Shown piece after piece: positions 1 through 7,193 of a stretch of 11,618 nt of DNA. This DNA is from Actinomycetota bacterium (GTDB lineage Bacteria > Actinomycetota > Actinomycetes > Streptosporangiales > Streptosporangiaceae), in assembly GCA_003168295.1 (NCBI GenBank), contig PMST01000121.1, positions 1 to 11,618 on the forward strand, given 5' to 3'. The number at the start of each line of letters is the position of its first letter. Within the stretch, counting starts at the first letter, position 1. Below the pieces are notes generated by a model that did not search any database, was not told the origin of the DNA, and worked only from the letters and a program-made list of their open reading frames with translations. Position numbers and translations under genes: made by a program.

Positions 1-473
1 AGACCGACGCCGCGCTCAACCCAGGCAACTCCGGCGGGGCGCTAGCCGACTCCGAGGCGCGTGTCATCGGCATCAACACGGCCGTGGCCGGGGTGGGCCT
101 CGGTATGGCCGTCCCGGTGAACGCCACCACCCGGCGGATCATCTCGGCGCTCATGCAGGACGGCCGGGTCCGCCGTGCGTATCTGGGCCTGGTCACGATG
201 CCAGGTCCGGTCCCGGCGGTGTGGCGCGACCGGCTCGGCCGGACCACGGGCCTGCTCGTGGCCGAGGTGGTAGCGGGCGGACCGGCCGACCGGGCCGGCC
301 TGCGGGCCGGGGACCTGCTCCTGACCGCCGGAGGCCAGCCGGTCAAGGCCGCCCAGGACCTCCAGCGCCTGATGTTCTCAGAAGCCATCGGCCGCCCGCT
401 CCCGGTCACCGTGATGCGTAACGGCGCCCTGGTCGACGTCATCGCCGAGCCCGCCGAACTAGTCGCCGCCTGA
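1..473 (+). CDS. HtrA/DegP-like trypsin-fold serine protease with PDZ domain, 3' part only
   Basis: The gene enters from the left edge; the reading frame begins at base 3 and ends with TGA at 471-473. The first residues give the NPGNSGGAL signature of S1C (HtrA/DegP/DegQ) proteases, and the catalytic serine codon is at 30-32. The GINTAVAG and GLGMAVPVNATTRRI stretches that follow match the last strands of the protease domain. A PDZ domain comes next (about 175-460), with the typical sequence GGPADRAGLRAGDLLLTAGG and a final beta strand near PLPVTVMRNG. By family knowledge these proteins degrade or sense misfolded envelope proteins, usually anchored by an N-terminal membrane segment that lies outside the window. 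The protein ends soon after the single PDZ domain. Its last 15 bases overlap the end of the convergent kinase gene. The GTG at 84 is internal and not a start. Family is secure; substrate is unknown. Confidence 0.9.
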   Translation, partial: TDAALNPGNSGGALADSEARVIGINTAVAGVGLGMAVPVNATTRRIISALMQDGRVRRAYLGLVTMPGPVPAVWRDRLGRTTGLLVAEVVAGGPADRAGLRAGDLLLTAGGQPVKAAQDLQRLMFSEAIGRPLPVTVMRNGALVDVIAEPAELVAA

Positions 474-1019
474 GGACCCGACGAACTCGCCGCCGCGACA
501 GGAAAGGAAACGCCGCACCGCGGCCGGGCTGGTCAGGCGGACGAAGCGGAGGTGGCTGTTCGCCGGGTCGGCCATCGCGGTCAGGTAGCGCTCGCGGCGC
601 GCATCGTAGGTCTGCCAGGCCCAGGCGATGACCGATTCGTCCTTGTCCCAGCTCAGCATGTTGTGCCATCGTTCGCGGTTGCCGTTCCACAGTTCCGCCC
701 GGCCCGCGACGCGGCGCAGCGTCCGCCAGACGAGGCGGCGCATCACCGTACGCCTGGGCAGGTCGAGCCAGACCACGGTGTCCGCGCGCGCCCACACGAT
801 GTCCCTGACCGTGCTGTAGTTGCCGTCGATCACCCAGCCCTCGCCCGCCACCGCGACCGCGACCCGCTCCCGGTACTGCGAAGCGGGCAGCGGCGTCCAG
901 TCCGCCTGGTGGTAGACGGAGTCAAGTTCGAGGAATTCGGTGCCGAGGGCCTCCGCCAGGGCCCGGCCCACAGTCGATTTGCCCGAGCCCGCGCTGCCGA
1001 TCACCGAGACCCGATGCAC
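459..1019 (-). CDS. FlaR/adenylate-kinase-like P-loop kinase (topology-modulation family)
   Basis: This is a 186-residue P-loop protein, a usual length for the family. The Walker A motif GSAGSGKST lies at residues 8-16. It is followed by [16 protein letters not shown] (about 30-45) and [12 protein letters not shown] (62-73), which resemble the substrate-lid region of proteins annotated as DNA topology modulation protein FlaR or adenylate kinase-like kinases. An arginine-rich stretch [15 protein letters not shown] (89-103) follows WLDLP. The real substrate of this family is poorly known. I chose GTG at 1017-1019 because the protein then starts with VHRVSVIG, directly before the P-loop strand, as homologues do; the open frame to 1241 would run into hutU. 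No strong ribosome site precedes this GTG. A good GGAGG lies further upstream at 1066-1070 but serves an out-of-frame GTG. The gene is divergent from hutU and overlaps the protease gene tail to tail. Confidence 0.82.
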   Translation of the reverse strand: MHRVSVIGSAGSGKSTVGRALAEALGTEFLELDSVYHQADWTPLPASQYRERVAVAVAGEGWVIDGNYSTVRDIVWARADTVVWLDLPRRTVMRRLVWRTLRRVAGRAELWNGNRERWHNMLSWDKDESVIAWAWQTYDARRERYLTAMADPANSHLRFVRLTSPAAVRRFLSCRGGEFVGSSGGD

Positions 1020-1030
1020 AACCGCCGAAC

Positions 1031-1057
1031 CTAGCAACCGGCCGGCCCGCTTGTCAC
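1031..1057 (-). other. Eight-codon mini-ORF with strong ribosome site upstream of the kinase
   Basis: On the minus strand GGAGG (1066-1070) lies 8 bases before a GTG at 1055-1057. This opens VTSGPAGC and stops at TAG (1031-1033), 11 bases before the chosen kinase start at 1019 and in another frame. It could be a leader allowing reinitiation at the kinase GTG, or a coincidence. A one-base sequence error could also make it the true kinase start. Seen directly: the ribosome-site-like sequence and the frame. The function is inference. Confidence 0.25.
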
Positions 1058-1086
1058 CTTCAATTCCTCCCCGCCATGATGGGCAG
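1051..1086 (+). promoter_or_regulatory. Candidate hutU promoter, leaderless layout
   Basis: TTGTCA (1051-1056), an 18-bp spacer and CATGAT (1075-1080) resemble -35 and -10 boxes of the vegetative sigma factor. Only six bases separate the -10 box from the hutU ATG at 1087, so transcription would start at about the A of the ATG. No ribosome site precedes the ATG, which fits a leaderless mRNA. The 67-bp spacer is shared with the divergent kinase gene. Box matches are partial. Confidence 0.45.
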
Positions 1087-2760
1087 ATGATCGCCAGCGA
1101 CTCGAACCCACCGAAGCACGCACCGGTGCGCGCCCCGCGCGGCCCCCAGCTCAGCTGCCGGGGCTGGGCGCAAGAAGCCGCGATGCGGATGCTCATGAAC
1201 AACCTCGACCCGGAGGTGGCTGAGCACCCGGACCAGCTCATCGTCTACGGCGGATCCGGCCGCGCGGCCCGCAGCTGGGACGCGTACGCGGCGATCATCG
1301 CGACGCTGCAGGGGCTGGCGGACGACGAGACCCTGCTCGTCCAGTCCGGCAAGCCGGTCGGCGTGCTGCGCACCCACGAGTGGGCGCCGCGGGTGCTGAT
1401 CGCCAACTCCAACTTGGTCCCGCAGTGGGCGACCTGGGAGGAGTTCCGCCGGCTCGAGCAGCTCGGCCTGACCATGTACGGCCAGATGACCGCGGGTTCC
1501 TGGATCTACATCGGCACCCAGGGCATCCTGCAGGGCACTTACGAGACGTTCGCCGCGATCGCGGCCAAGCGCTTCGGCGGTACCCTGGCCGGCACGATCA
1601 CGCTGACCGGCGGGCTCGGCGGCATGGGCGGGGCGCAGCCGCTGGCCGTGACCATGAACGGCGGCGTGGTCATCTGCGTCGAGTGCGATCAGTCCCGGAT
1701 CACCCGCCGGATCGAATACGGCTACCTGGACGAGCAGGCCAGCAGCGTCGACGACGCGATCCGCCGGGCCGTCGCCGCCAGAGACACGGGGGAGCCGCTG
1801 TCCATCGGCCTGCTGGGCAACGCGGCGGACGTCTTCGGTGCCATGCTCGCCGGCGGCGCGCCCATCGACATCGTCACCGACCAGACCTCGGCCCACGACC
1901 CGCTGAGCTACCTGCCCCGGGGCGTCGCCTTCGAGGACATGCCCGCGCTGCGCGCCGAGGATCCGGCCGGATTCACCCGCCGGGCCCGCGAGTCGATGGC
2001 CGAGCAGGTCGCCGCCATGGTCGGCTTCCTCGACGGGGGCGCGGAGGTCTTCGACTACGGCAACTCCATCCGCGGCGAGGCCGAACTGGCCGGGTACGAG
2101 CGGGCCTTTGATTTCCCCGGCTTCGTGCCCGCCTACATCAGGCCGCTGTTCTGCGAGGGCAAGGGCCCGTTCCGCTGGGCCGCGCTGTCCGGCGACCCGA
2201 AGGACATCGCCGTCACCGACCAGGCCGTCCTGGACCTGTTCCCGCAGAACGAGGCCCTGACCAGATGGATCAGGCTGGCTCAGGAGAAGGTGCACTTCCA
2301 GGGTCTGCCGGCCCGGATCTGCTGGCTCGGCTACGGCGAACGGCACCTGGCCGGCCTGCGCTTCAATGAGCTGGTCAAAAGCGGCGCCCTGGCCGCTCCG
2401 ATCGTGATCGGCCGTGACCACCTGGACTGCGGATCGGTCGCGTCGCCGTACCGGGAGACCGAGGCGATGGCCGACGGCTCCGATGCGATCGCCGACTGGC
2501 CGCTGCTGAACGCGTTGGTCAACACGGCCTCCGGGGCGTCCTGGGTGTCCATCCACCACGGCGGCGGCGTGGGCATCGGCCGGTCCATCCACGCCGGCCA
2601 GGTCTGCGTCGCCGACGGCACCGAACTCGCCGCGACCAAGCTGGAACGCGTGCTGACCAACGACCCGGCCATGGGCGTGATCCGGCACACCGACGCCGGC
2701 TACGAACAGGCCGCGGCCGTCGCCGCCGACCGCGGCGTCCGCGTCCCGATGGCCCCATGA
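1087..2760 (+). CDS. hutU: Urocanate hydratase (urocanase)
   Basis: HutU adds water to urocanate to give 4-imidazolone-5-propionate, the second step of histidine breakdown, in the cytoplasm with tightly bound NAD+. The 557 residues match the usual family length. The N-terminal RAPRG and [18 protein letters not shown] stretches are characteristic. The glycine-rich NAD-binding loop [13 protein letters not shown] starts at residue 175. The family signature [10 protein letters not shown] spans 404-413, with the active-site cysteine at 412. A conserved C-terminal block ([18 protein letters not shown] onward, with [11 protein letters not shown]) is intact. I chose ATG 1087 rather than the frame opening at 940 because 1087 gives the family N-terminus and avoids overlap with the divergent kinase. 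The stop codon overlaps the next start (ATGA, 2757-2760), so translation of the two genes is probably coupled. This is the first gene of a three-gene operon. Confidence 0.97.
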   Translation: MIASDSNPPKHAPVRAPRGPQLSCRGWAQEAAMRMLMNNLDPEVAEHPDQLIVYGGSGRAARSWDAYAAIIATLQGLADDETLLVQSGKPVGVLRTHEWAPRVLIANSNLVPQWATWEEFRRLEQLGLTMYGQMTAGSWIYIGTQGILQGTYETFAAIAAKRFGGTLAGTITLTGGLGGMGGAQPLAVTMNGGVVICVECDQSRITRRIEYGYLDEQASSVDDAIRRAVAARDTGEPLSIGLLGNAADVFGAMLAGGAPIDIVTDQTSAHDPLSYLPRGVAFEDMPALRAEDPAGFTRRARESMAEQVAAMVGFLDGGAEVFDYGNSIRGEAELAGYERAFDFPGFVPAYIRPLFCEGKGPFRWAALSGDPKDIAVTDQAVLDLFPQNEALTRWIRLAQEKVHFQGLPARICWLGYGERHLAGLRFNELVKSGALAAPIVIGRDHLDCGSVASPYRETEAMADGSDAIADWPLLNALVNTASGASWVSIHHGGGVGIGRSIHAGQVCVADGTELAATKLERVLTNDPAMGVIRHTDAGYEQAAAVAADRGVRVPMAP

Positions 2761-4031
2761 CCCACGCCACCTTCGCCGGGCTGTGGCGCGAGTTCGAGCC
2801 GCTCGGCCGCGACCCGCAGACCGGCGGCTACCGCCGCTACTCCTGGACCCCCGCCGACGCCGCCTGTCGCGCCTGGTTCACTGACCAGGCGGAAAAGCGC
2901 GGCCTGGCCGTCGAGCCCGACAACAACGGCAACCTGTGGGCCTGGTGGGGCCAGGCCCGCGCGGATGCCATCGCGACCGGCAGTCACCTGGATTCGGTCC
3001 CGGACGGCGGCGGCTTCGACGGCGGCCTCGGGGTAGTCGCCGCGCTGGCCGCCGTTGACCTCCTGAAAGCCAAGAACTTTAATCCGGAACGATCGGTGGT
3101 GCTTGCTGCCTTCACAGAGGAGGAAGGCGCCCGGTTCGGCGTTCCGTGCCTGGGCAGTCGCCTGCTCACCGGCGCCATCGACCCGCAGACGGCCAGGGAC
3201 CTCACCGACGACGCCGGCGTCACGCTGGCCGAGGCGATGACCGCCGCCGGCTCCGACGCCGCCCTGATCGGCCCCCGCGATGACCTGCTCGGCGCCATCG
3301 GCGCGTTCGTCGAGCTGCACATCGAGCAGGGCCGCTCGCTGGCGCCCCTGGGCGCCGCCGTCGGCATCGCCGAGAGCATCTGGCCGCACGGCCGGTGGCG
3401 GCTGGACTTCGCCGGCCAGGCCGATCACGCGGGCACGGCCAGGTTCGCCGACCGCCACGACCCGATGCTGCCGTACGCGGCCACCGTGCTCGCCGCCCGC
3501 CAGACCGCCGCTCGCGCCGGGGCCCTGGCCACCTTCGGCAAGGTGATCGCGGAGCCCGGCGGTTCCAATGGGGTGTCCGCCGCGGTCAGAGCCTGGCTGG
3601 ACGTCCGCGCCCCGGACGAAGAAACGTTGCGGGACACGGTCACCAGCGTCCGTTCGGCCGCCGAAGAATTTTCCGCCGAACACAGCGTCACGCTCACCGT
3701 GCGCCAGGAGTCGTACACTCCGCAAGTGCGTTTTGACCAGGACCTGCGGGACCGGATCGCCGCCGTCCTCACCGCCGGACCTCCCGTGCTGCCCACCGGG
3801 GCCGGCCACGACGCCGGGGTCCTGGCCGCCCGGCTGCCGACGGCCATGCTGTTCGTGCGCAACCCGACCGGCGTCTCGCACTCCCCGGCCGAGCACGCCG
3901 AGCTGGCGGACTGCGAAGCCGGGGTCCGCGCCCTCGCCGCCGTCCTTGAGAACCTGGCCGGCCCCGCGGGCCCTGTCGGGTCTGCCGCCCCCGCGGATCC
4001 CGCTGGCCCTCCCGCTCCGGCCCGGCCGTGA
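2757..4031 (+). CDS. M20-family AllC-like amidohydrolase; probable N-formylglutamate deformylase by context
   Basis: This 424-residue enzyme belongs to the M20 branch that includes allantoate amidohydrolase (AllC) and N-carbamoyl-L-amino-acid hydrolases, which cleave amide-type bonds using two metal ions. Expected metal ligands are present: H77 in GSHLDS, D88 in GFDGG, the acidic run E121-E123 in [10 protein letters not shown]188 in ELHIEQG and H375 in GVSHSPAEH. The insert dimerisation domain lies roughly at 210-325. The last 24 residues are a low-complexity Ala/Pro/Gly tail. The gene overlaps hutU by ATGA and hutF by GTGA. HutF makes N-formylglutamate, which needs a deformylase, and no classical HutG is present, so deformylation is the best inferred role. 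Streptomyces hut clusters, as I recall them, carry an AllC-like gene in the same place. Allantoate hydrolysis is less likely because no purine-catabolism gene is nearby. Family is sure; substrate is inferred. Confidence 0.88.
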   Translation: MTHATFAGLWREFEPLGRDPQTGGYRRYSWTPADAACRAWFTDQAEKRGLAVEPDNNGNLWAWWGQARADAIATGSHLDSVPDGGGFDGGLGVVAALAAVDLLKAKNFNPERSVVLAAFTEEEGARFGVPCLGSRLLTGAIDPQTARDLTDDAGVTLAEAMTAAGSDAALIGPRDDLLGAIGAFVELHIEQGRSLAPLGAAVGIAESIWPHGRWRLDFAGQADHAGTARFADRHDPMLPYAATVLAARQTAARAGALATFGKVIAEPGGSNGVSAAVRAWLDVRAPDEETLRDTVTSVRSAAEEFSAEHSVTLTVRQESYTPQVRFDQDLRDRIAAVLTAGPPVLPTGAGHDAGVLAARLPTAMLFVRNPTGVSHSPAEHAELADCEAGVRALAAVLENLAGPAGPVGSAAPADPAGPPAPARP

Positions 4032-5398
4032 CCGTCAGGCGCTGGCTCGCCGATCTCGCCTGGCTCCCCGGCCAGGGCCTGCGCCGCGACGTCCTCATCG
4101 AGGCCGAAGGCGACCGTTTCACCTCGGTTCTCCCCTCCGCCCCTCTTTCCTCACCAGCCACCCGCCTCAGCGGTCTCACCCTGCCCGGCTTCGCTAACGC
4201 GCACTCGCACGCCTTCCACCGCGCGCTCCGGGCCACCACCCAAGCGGGCCGGGGAACCTTCTGGACCTGGCGTGAGCGCATGTACGAGGCCGCGGCCCGG
4301 CTCGACCCGGACAGCTATCTCCAGCTGGCCCGGGCCGTATACGCCGAGATGGCGCTGGCCGGGGTGAGCTGCGTCGGCGAGTTTCACTACCTGCACCACC
4401 GGCCGAGCGGGCGGCCCTACGCCGACCCCAACGCGATGGGGCGGGCCCTGGTCCAGGCGGCGGCCGAGGCTGGCCTGCGCATGACGCTGCTCGACACCTG
4501 CTACCTGACCGGCGGTCTCGACCGGTCCGGGGTGCTGCCGCTGACCGGCCCGCAGGTGCGGTTCAGCGACGGTGACGCGTCCCGGTGGGCGGAGCGCGTC
4601 GACGCGCTCGGGCTCGACGAGCACGGCACGATCTCCTCCCGCGCGCGGGTCGGCGCGGCCATCCACTCGGTCCGCGCGGTGCCGCCGGAACACATGCACC
4701 CGGTCGTGGCCTGGACCCGCCGGCGGGGGGCCCCGCTGCACGTCCACATGTCCGAGCAGCTAGCCGAGAACGATGCCTGCCGGGCCGTTTACGGCGTTTC
4801 GCCGGCCCGGCTGCTGTACGACGAAGACGTGCTCGGGCCGCGGACCACGGTCGTGCACGCGACCCACGTCAGCGCCGCGGACCTGGAACTGCTGGGCGGG
4901 GCGCAGGTGTTCGCCTGCTTGTGTCCCACCACCGAACGCGACCTGGGGGACGGGCTGGCACCATCGCGCCCGCTGGACGCGGCCGGGTGCACGCTCACCC
5001 TGGGCACCGACAGCCACGCGGTGGTGGACATGTTCGAAGAAGCCCGCGGCGTCGAGTTCGCGGAGCGGCTGGCCCGCCGTTCGCGCGGCCACTTCACCGC
5101 CGAGGACCTGCTGCTGGCGGCCACCTGCGACGGACACGCCAGCCTGGGCTGGCCTGACGCGGGCGAGCTCGCCCCGGGGGCCTGGGCGGACCTGGTCACG
5201 ATGTCCCTGGACAGCGTGCGGACCGCGGGCGCAGACGACAGCCTGGCTCTCGAGACGGCGGTGTTCGACGCCTCGGCGGCCGACGTTCGGGACGTCGTGA
5301 TCAGCGGTCAGGACGTCGTCCACGACGGGGTTCACCTGCTGGTCCCGGACGTTCCCGGAGAACTGTCCCGTTCCATCCGCGCTCTGTTGCCTTCCTAA
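4028..5398 (+). CDS. hutF: N-formimidoyl-L-glutamate deiminase (iminohydrolase)
   Basis: HutF hydrolyses N-formimidoyl-L-glutamate to N-formyl-L-glutamate and ammonia, the deiminase branch of histidine degradation. The 456 residues form an amidohydrolase-superfamily barrel. The first metal pair is H59 and H61 in NAHSHAFHRA, followed by the HutF-typical FWTWRERMY (78-86) and GEFHYLHH (117-124). Further active-site residues by homology with the Pseudomonas enzyme are H213 and R216 (IHSVR), H240 and E243 (HVHMSEQ), H277 (VVHATHVS) and D328 (GTDSHA). FWTWRERMY and the H-x-x-R pair separate it from imidazolonepropionase and from guanine or chlorohydrolase-type relatives. The start is the GTG at 4028, within a 4-base GTGA overlap with the preceding stop, so it is translationally coupled and the last gene of the operon. 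The stop codon sits inside a 23-bp tandem repeat. Confidence 0.94.
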   Translation: MTVRRWLADLAWLPGQGLRRDVLIEAEGDRFTSVLPSAPLSSPATRLSGLTLPGFANAHSHAFHRALRATTQAGRGTFWTWRERMYEAAARLDPDSYLQLARAVYAEMALAGVSCVGEFHYLHHRPSGRPYADPNAMGRALVQAAAEAGLRMTLLDTCYLTGGLDRSGVLPLTGPQVRFSDGDASRWAERVDALGLDEHGTISSRARVGAAIHSVRAVPPEHMHPVVAWTRRRGAPLHVHMSEQLAENDACRAVYGVSPARLLYDEDVLGPRTTVVHATHVSAADLELLGGAQVFACLCPTTERDLGDGLAPSRPLDAAGCTLTLGTDSHAVVDMFEEARGVEFAERLARRSRGHFTAEDLLLAATCDGHASLGWPDAGELAPGAWADLVTMSLDSVRTAGADDSLALETAVFDASAADVRDVVISGQDVVHDGVHLLVPDVPGELSRSIRALLPS

Positions 5399-5456
5399 GA
5401 CAAGCCGTGCTGCCTTCCTAAGACAAGCCGTGCGGCCCGCCTGAGACAATCGGGGG
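5388..5456 (+). repeat. 23-bp tandem repeat over the hutF stop codon and the next promoter
   Basis: Units at 5388-5410 and 5411-5433 are identical over 23 bases (each begins TGCCTTCCTAAGACAAGCCG). A third, diverged unit at 5434-5456 keeps about 15 of 23 positions, including GAGACAA. The first unit contains the last hutF codons and its TAA stop. The third carries the GACAAT that looks like the -10 box of the next gene. A local slipped-strand duplication is the simplest origin. Confidence 0.85.
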
Positions 5457-5457
5457 T
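5445..5457 (+). promoter_or_regulatory. Candidate -10 box of the aldo/keto reductase gene, leaderless layout
   Basis: GACAAT (5445-5450) lies seven bases before the ATG at 5458, so a transcript would begin at or next to the start codon. No ribosome site precedes the ATG, although CGGGGG lies just before it. No clear -35 box is visible; AAGACA at 5420-5425 would need a 19-bp spacer. The box lies in the diverged third copy of the tandem repeat. Confidence 0.35.
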
Positions 5458-6228
5458 ATGACCGAGATTCCCGTGGTGGACCTGGGCCGTGGCGTCGCCG
5501 TGCCGATGGTGGGGTTCGGCACCTGGCAGCTGCAAGGGCAGCGGGCGTATCAGGCCGTCCGGCATGCGCTCCAGGTCGGCTACCGGCACATCGACACCGC
5601 CACCATGTACCGGAACGAGGACGAGGTCGGCCGCGCCATCGCCGGCAGCGGCCTGGACCGAAGCGACGTCTTTGTCACCACCAAACTGCAGCCCGGCAAC
5701 GCGGGGCGCGCCCGGGCCACCATCGAGGAGAGCCTGCGCGCCCTCGACACCGATTACGTGGATCTCTGGCTGGTGCACTGGCCGCCTCGCCGGCAGGCTT
5801 CGCCGCGGCTATGGCGGGAATTCCTCGCGATCAGGGACGAAGGGCTGTGCCGCGCGGTCGGCGTGAGCAATTACAGCGTGGCCCAGATCGATGAGCTCAT
5901 CGAGGCGACGGGGGAGCGGCCGGCCGTCAACCAGATCCCGTGGAGCCTGCCGCAGTACGATCCGGCGCTGCTCGCCGCGCACGCCCAACGCGGCGTGGCG
6001 GTCGAAGGCTACAGTTCCCTGAAGGGCACCCGGCTGCGGGACCCGGTCCTGGCCGAGATCGCCAGGAGCCACGGGGTGACGCCGGCCCAGGTGGTCCTGC
6101 GCTGGCATCTTGAGCTCGGCATCATAGTCATCCCCAAGTCCGCCCGTCCGGAGCGCATCGAGTCGAACCTGGACCTGTTCGGCTTCTCCCTCACCGCTGA
6201 GGAAATGACACGCCTGAACCAGGTCTAG
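5458..6228 (+). CDS. Aldo/keto reductase (2,5-diketo-D-gluconate reductase-like)
   Basis: This 256-residue single-domain barrel enzyme should reduce an aldehyde or ketone with NADPH. The catalytic tetrad of the aldo/keto reductase family is complete: D46 (HIDTATMY), Y51, K76 (VTTKL) and H107 (LVHWP). Further landmarks are GVSNYSVAQIDEL, PAVNQIPWS, the GYSSLKG loop in place of the commoner YSPL, and the C-terminal cofactor motif IPKSARPERIESNLDLFGFSLT. It resembles the 2,5-diketogluconate reductase group, but substrate cannot be read from sequence. The protein stops soon after TAEEMTRLNQV, so the usual C-terminal substrate loop is short. It follows hutF on the same strand, but the 59-bp spacer holds its own likely -10 box. 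I see no link to histidine breakdown. Confidence 0.92.
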   Translation: MTEIPVVDLGRGVAVPMVGFGTWQLQGQRAYQAVRHALQVGYRHIDTATMYRNEDEVGRAIAGSGLDRSDVFVTTKLQPGNAGRARATIEESLRALDTDYVDLWLVHWPPRRQASPRLWREFLAIRDEGLCRAVGVSNYSVAQIDELIEATGERPAVNQIPWSLPQYDPALLAAHAQRGVAVEGYSSLKGTRLRDPVLAEIARSHGVTPAQVVLRWHLELGIIVIPKSARPERIESNLDLFGFSLTAEEMTRLNQV

Positions 6229-6254
6229 CCAAACGCCCCGCCGATCGCCACTGG

Positions 6255-6292
6255 TTGTCCACAACAGGCGGACCAGGCCCGAGTTATCCACA
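6255..6292 (+). promoter_or_regulatory. Two DnaA boxes upstream of ssb
   Basis: TTGTCCACA (6255-6263) matches the DnaA box form favoured in high-GC actinomycetes, and TTATCCACA (6284-6292) is the classical E. coli consensus. Both lie in the same orientation with starts 29 bp apart, in the 159-bp spacer before ssb. Two perfect 9-mers this close in GC-rich DNA are unlikely by chance. Possible roles are DnaA control of ssb or titration of DnaA. There are too few boxes for an origin. Confidence 0.7.
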
Positions 6293-6374
6293 GGCGCCCG
6301 GCCGGGTCGGCGCAACGGGTTGCGTTTTGGCCATCGTGGTGGAGACCCGGCGGCGTGGGGCTGCCGGGAATCCC

Positions 6375-6381
6375 AAGGAGG
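6375..6381 (+). promoter_or_regulatory. Ribosome binding site of ssb
   Basis: AAGGAGG is a near-perfect anti-16S match, six bases before the ATG at 6388. It settles the ssb start at 6388 against the in-frame upstream GTG at 6355, which would add 11 residues not seen in SSB proteins. Confidence 0.85.
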
Positions 6382-6387
6382 ATCGTA

Positions 6388-6951
6388 ATGAACCAAGGCG
6401 GATACGTGACCCTCGTCGGCTTCGTGGCCCAGGAGCCCAAGCAGCGCCTGACCAAGGACGGCACCCGGGTTACCGACCTGCGCGTCGGCGCGACGACCCG
6501 CGTCCAGGACCGGGCGACCAACGAGTGGCGGGATGCGGACACCTCGTACTACGACGTCACCTGCTGGCGCAGGCTTGGTGACCACGTGCGGGCGAGCATG
6601 CACAAGGGCGAGCCGGTCTTCGTCAAGGGACGGTTCAAGTCCCGCAGCTACGAGGATAAGAACGGGCATCTCAATAAGGTGGTCTCCATCGTGGCGGACA
6701 CCGTGGGGCACGACCTGAACCGCGGCCCAGCCAATTTCATGCGCTCGAGCCCTCCGCCCGCGGCCACCGAAGGCGACCCGGCCGAGAACCAGCCTGCGGG
6801 CAGCGGGGAAACCCCGGATACCGCCGAAGGGCCGGGCGAGATGATCGACGAGGAGGCGGTCGAGCGGTTCAGCCGGGACCTGGAAGAAGCCGGACTCGCC
6901 GCGCGGGCACTCGACGAGGACGAGGAGGCTAGCGTCACCACGCCCTTCTGA
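6388..6951 (+). CDS. ssb: Single-stranded DNA-binding protein (SSB), non-operonic copy
   Basis: SSB coats single-stranded DNA in replication, repair and recombination. The 187-residue product has an N-terminal OB fold (about 1-112): MNQGGYVTLVGFVAQEP, then TSYYDVTCWRRLGDHV (52-67), where W60 is a likely base-stacking residue, then KGEPVFVKGRFKSRSYEDKNG (73-93), with strands continuing to about 105. The linker is rich in Pro, Glu and Gly rather than the long Gly/Gln linker of main SSBs. An acidic helix-like stretch (EMIDEEAVERFSRDLEEAG, 151-169) follows. The last residues DEDEEASVTTPF end in Pro-Phe, as in the SSB tip that binds partner proteins, but with four neutral residues between the acids and PF. 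It is not beside rpsF or rpsR, so it is probably a paralogue of the housekeeping ssb. Confidence 0.92.
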   Translation: MNQGGYVTLVGFVAQEPKQRLTKDGTRVTDLRVGATTRVQDRATNEWRDADTSYYDVTCWRRLGDHVRASMHKGEPVFVKGRFKSRSYEDKNGHLNKVVSIVADTVGHDLNRGPANFMRSSPPPAATEGDPAENQPAGSGETPDTAEGPGEMIDEEAVERFSRDLEEAGLAARALDEDEEASVTTPF

Positions 6952-7049
6952 GCGCTAGGTCCAGATAACGCCGCGCATCGAGGCCTCTCCTGGGGGTCGG
7001 TCTGCCGGGCCGGCGGCGGGTCTGTCAGGCACTATGCGGGTCTGCGTAG

Positions 7050-7104
7050 GTGCCGCACGGAACGGATACAGCTGGCATCATAGCGTAGCTATGCCGTGCG
7101 GCAC
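7050..7104. repeat. Large inverted repeat with nested hairpin
   Basis: Perfect 11-bp arms, GTGCCGCACGG (7050-7060) and CCGTGCGGCAC (7094-7104), enclose 33 bases. Directly against the right arm lies a second hairpin, CATAGC-gta-GCTATG (7079-7093), so the two right arms form one continuous 17-base strand. An alternative inner pairing GGCAT/ATGCC (7074-7078 with 7091-7095) also exists. No T-run follows, so a simple terminator for ssb (about 100 bases upstream) is doubtful. A structured RNA or a protein-binding DNA site is possible. Confidence 0.7.
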
Positions 7105-7193
7105 CGACGCCACGTTCCGTAGTCGCTGACGTGTCGTTCCGCACCGGCTCGGGCATGCCCGCAGGTCGGCGCAGGCCCGGAAATCCTTACTAG

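Noticed and set aside
940..1086. Upstream extension of hutU to ATG 940
   Set aside because: The extra 49 residues are not found in urocanases, would run across the divergent kinase start, and lie upstream of the likely promoter.
1060..2688. 542-codon minus-strand open frame opposite hutU
   Set aside because: It mirrors hutU, which is unmistakable by motif. The predicted protein is low-complexity (Gly, Ala, Val, Asp, Arg), as is common for shadow frames in GC-rich DNA.
2700..3896. 398-codon minus-strand open frame opposite the M20 gene
   Set aside because: It is the antisense of a gene with all metal-ligand motifs intact and has no family features itself.
2757..4031. Allantoate (purine) catabolism as the role of the M20 enzyme
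   Set aside because: No purine or ureide genes nearby, and tight coupling to hutU and hutF favours histidine breakdown. Not excluded biochemically.
5388..5456. CRISPR-like repeat array
   Set aside because: The units are directly adjacent with no spacers, number only two to three, and overlap a stop codon and a promoter. No cas genes are present.
6255..6292. Replication origin
   Set aside because: Only two DnaA boxes, with no dnaA, dnaN or gyrase genes, no large box cluster and no AT-rich unwinding region nearby.
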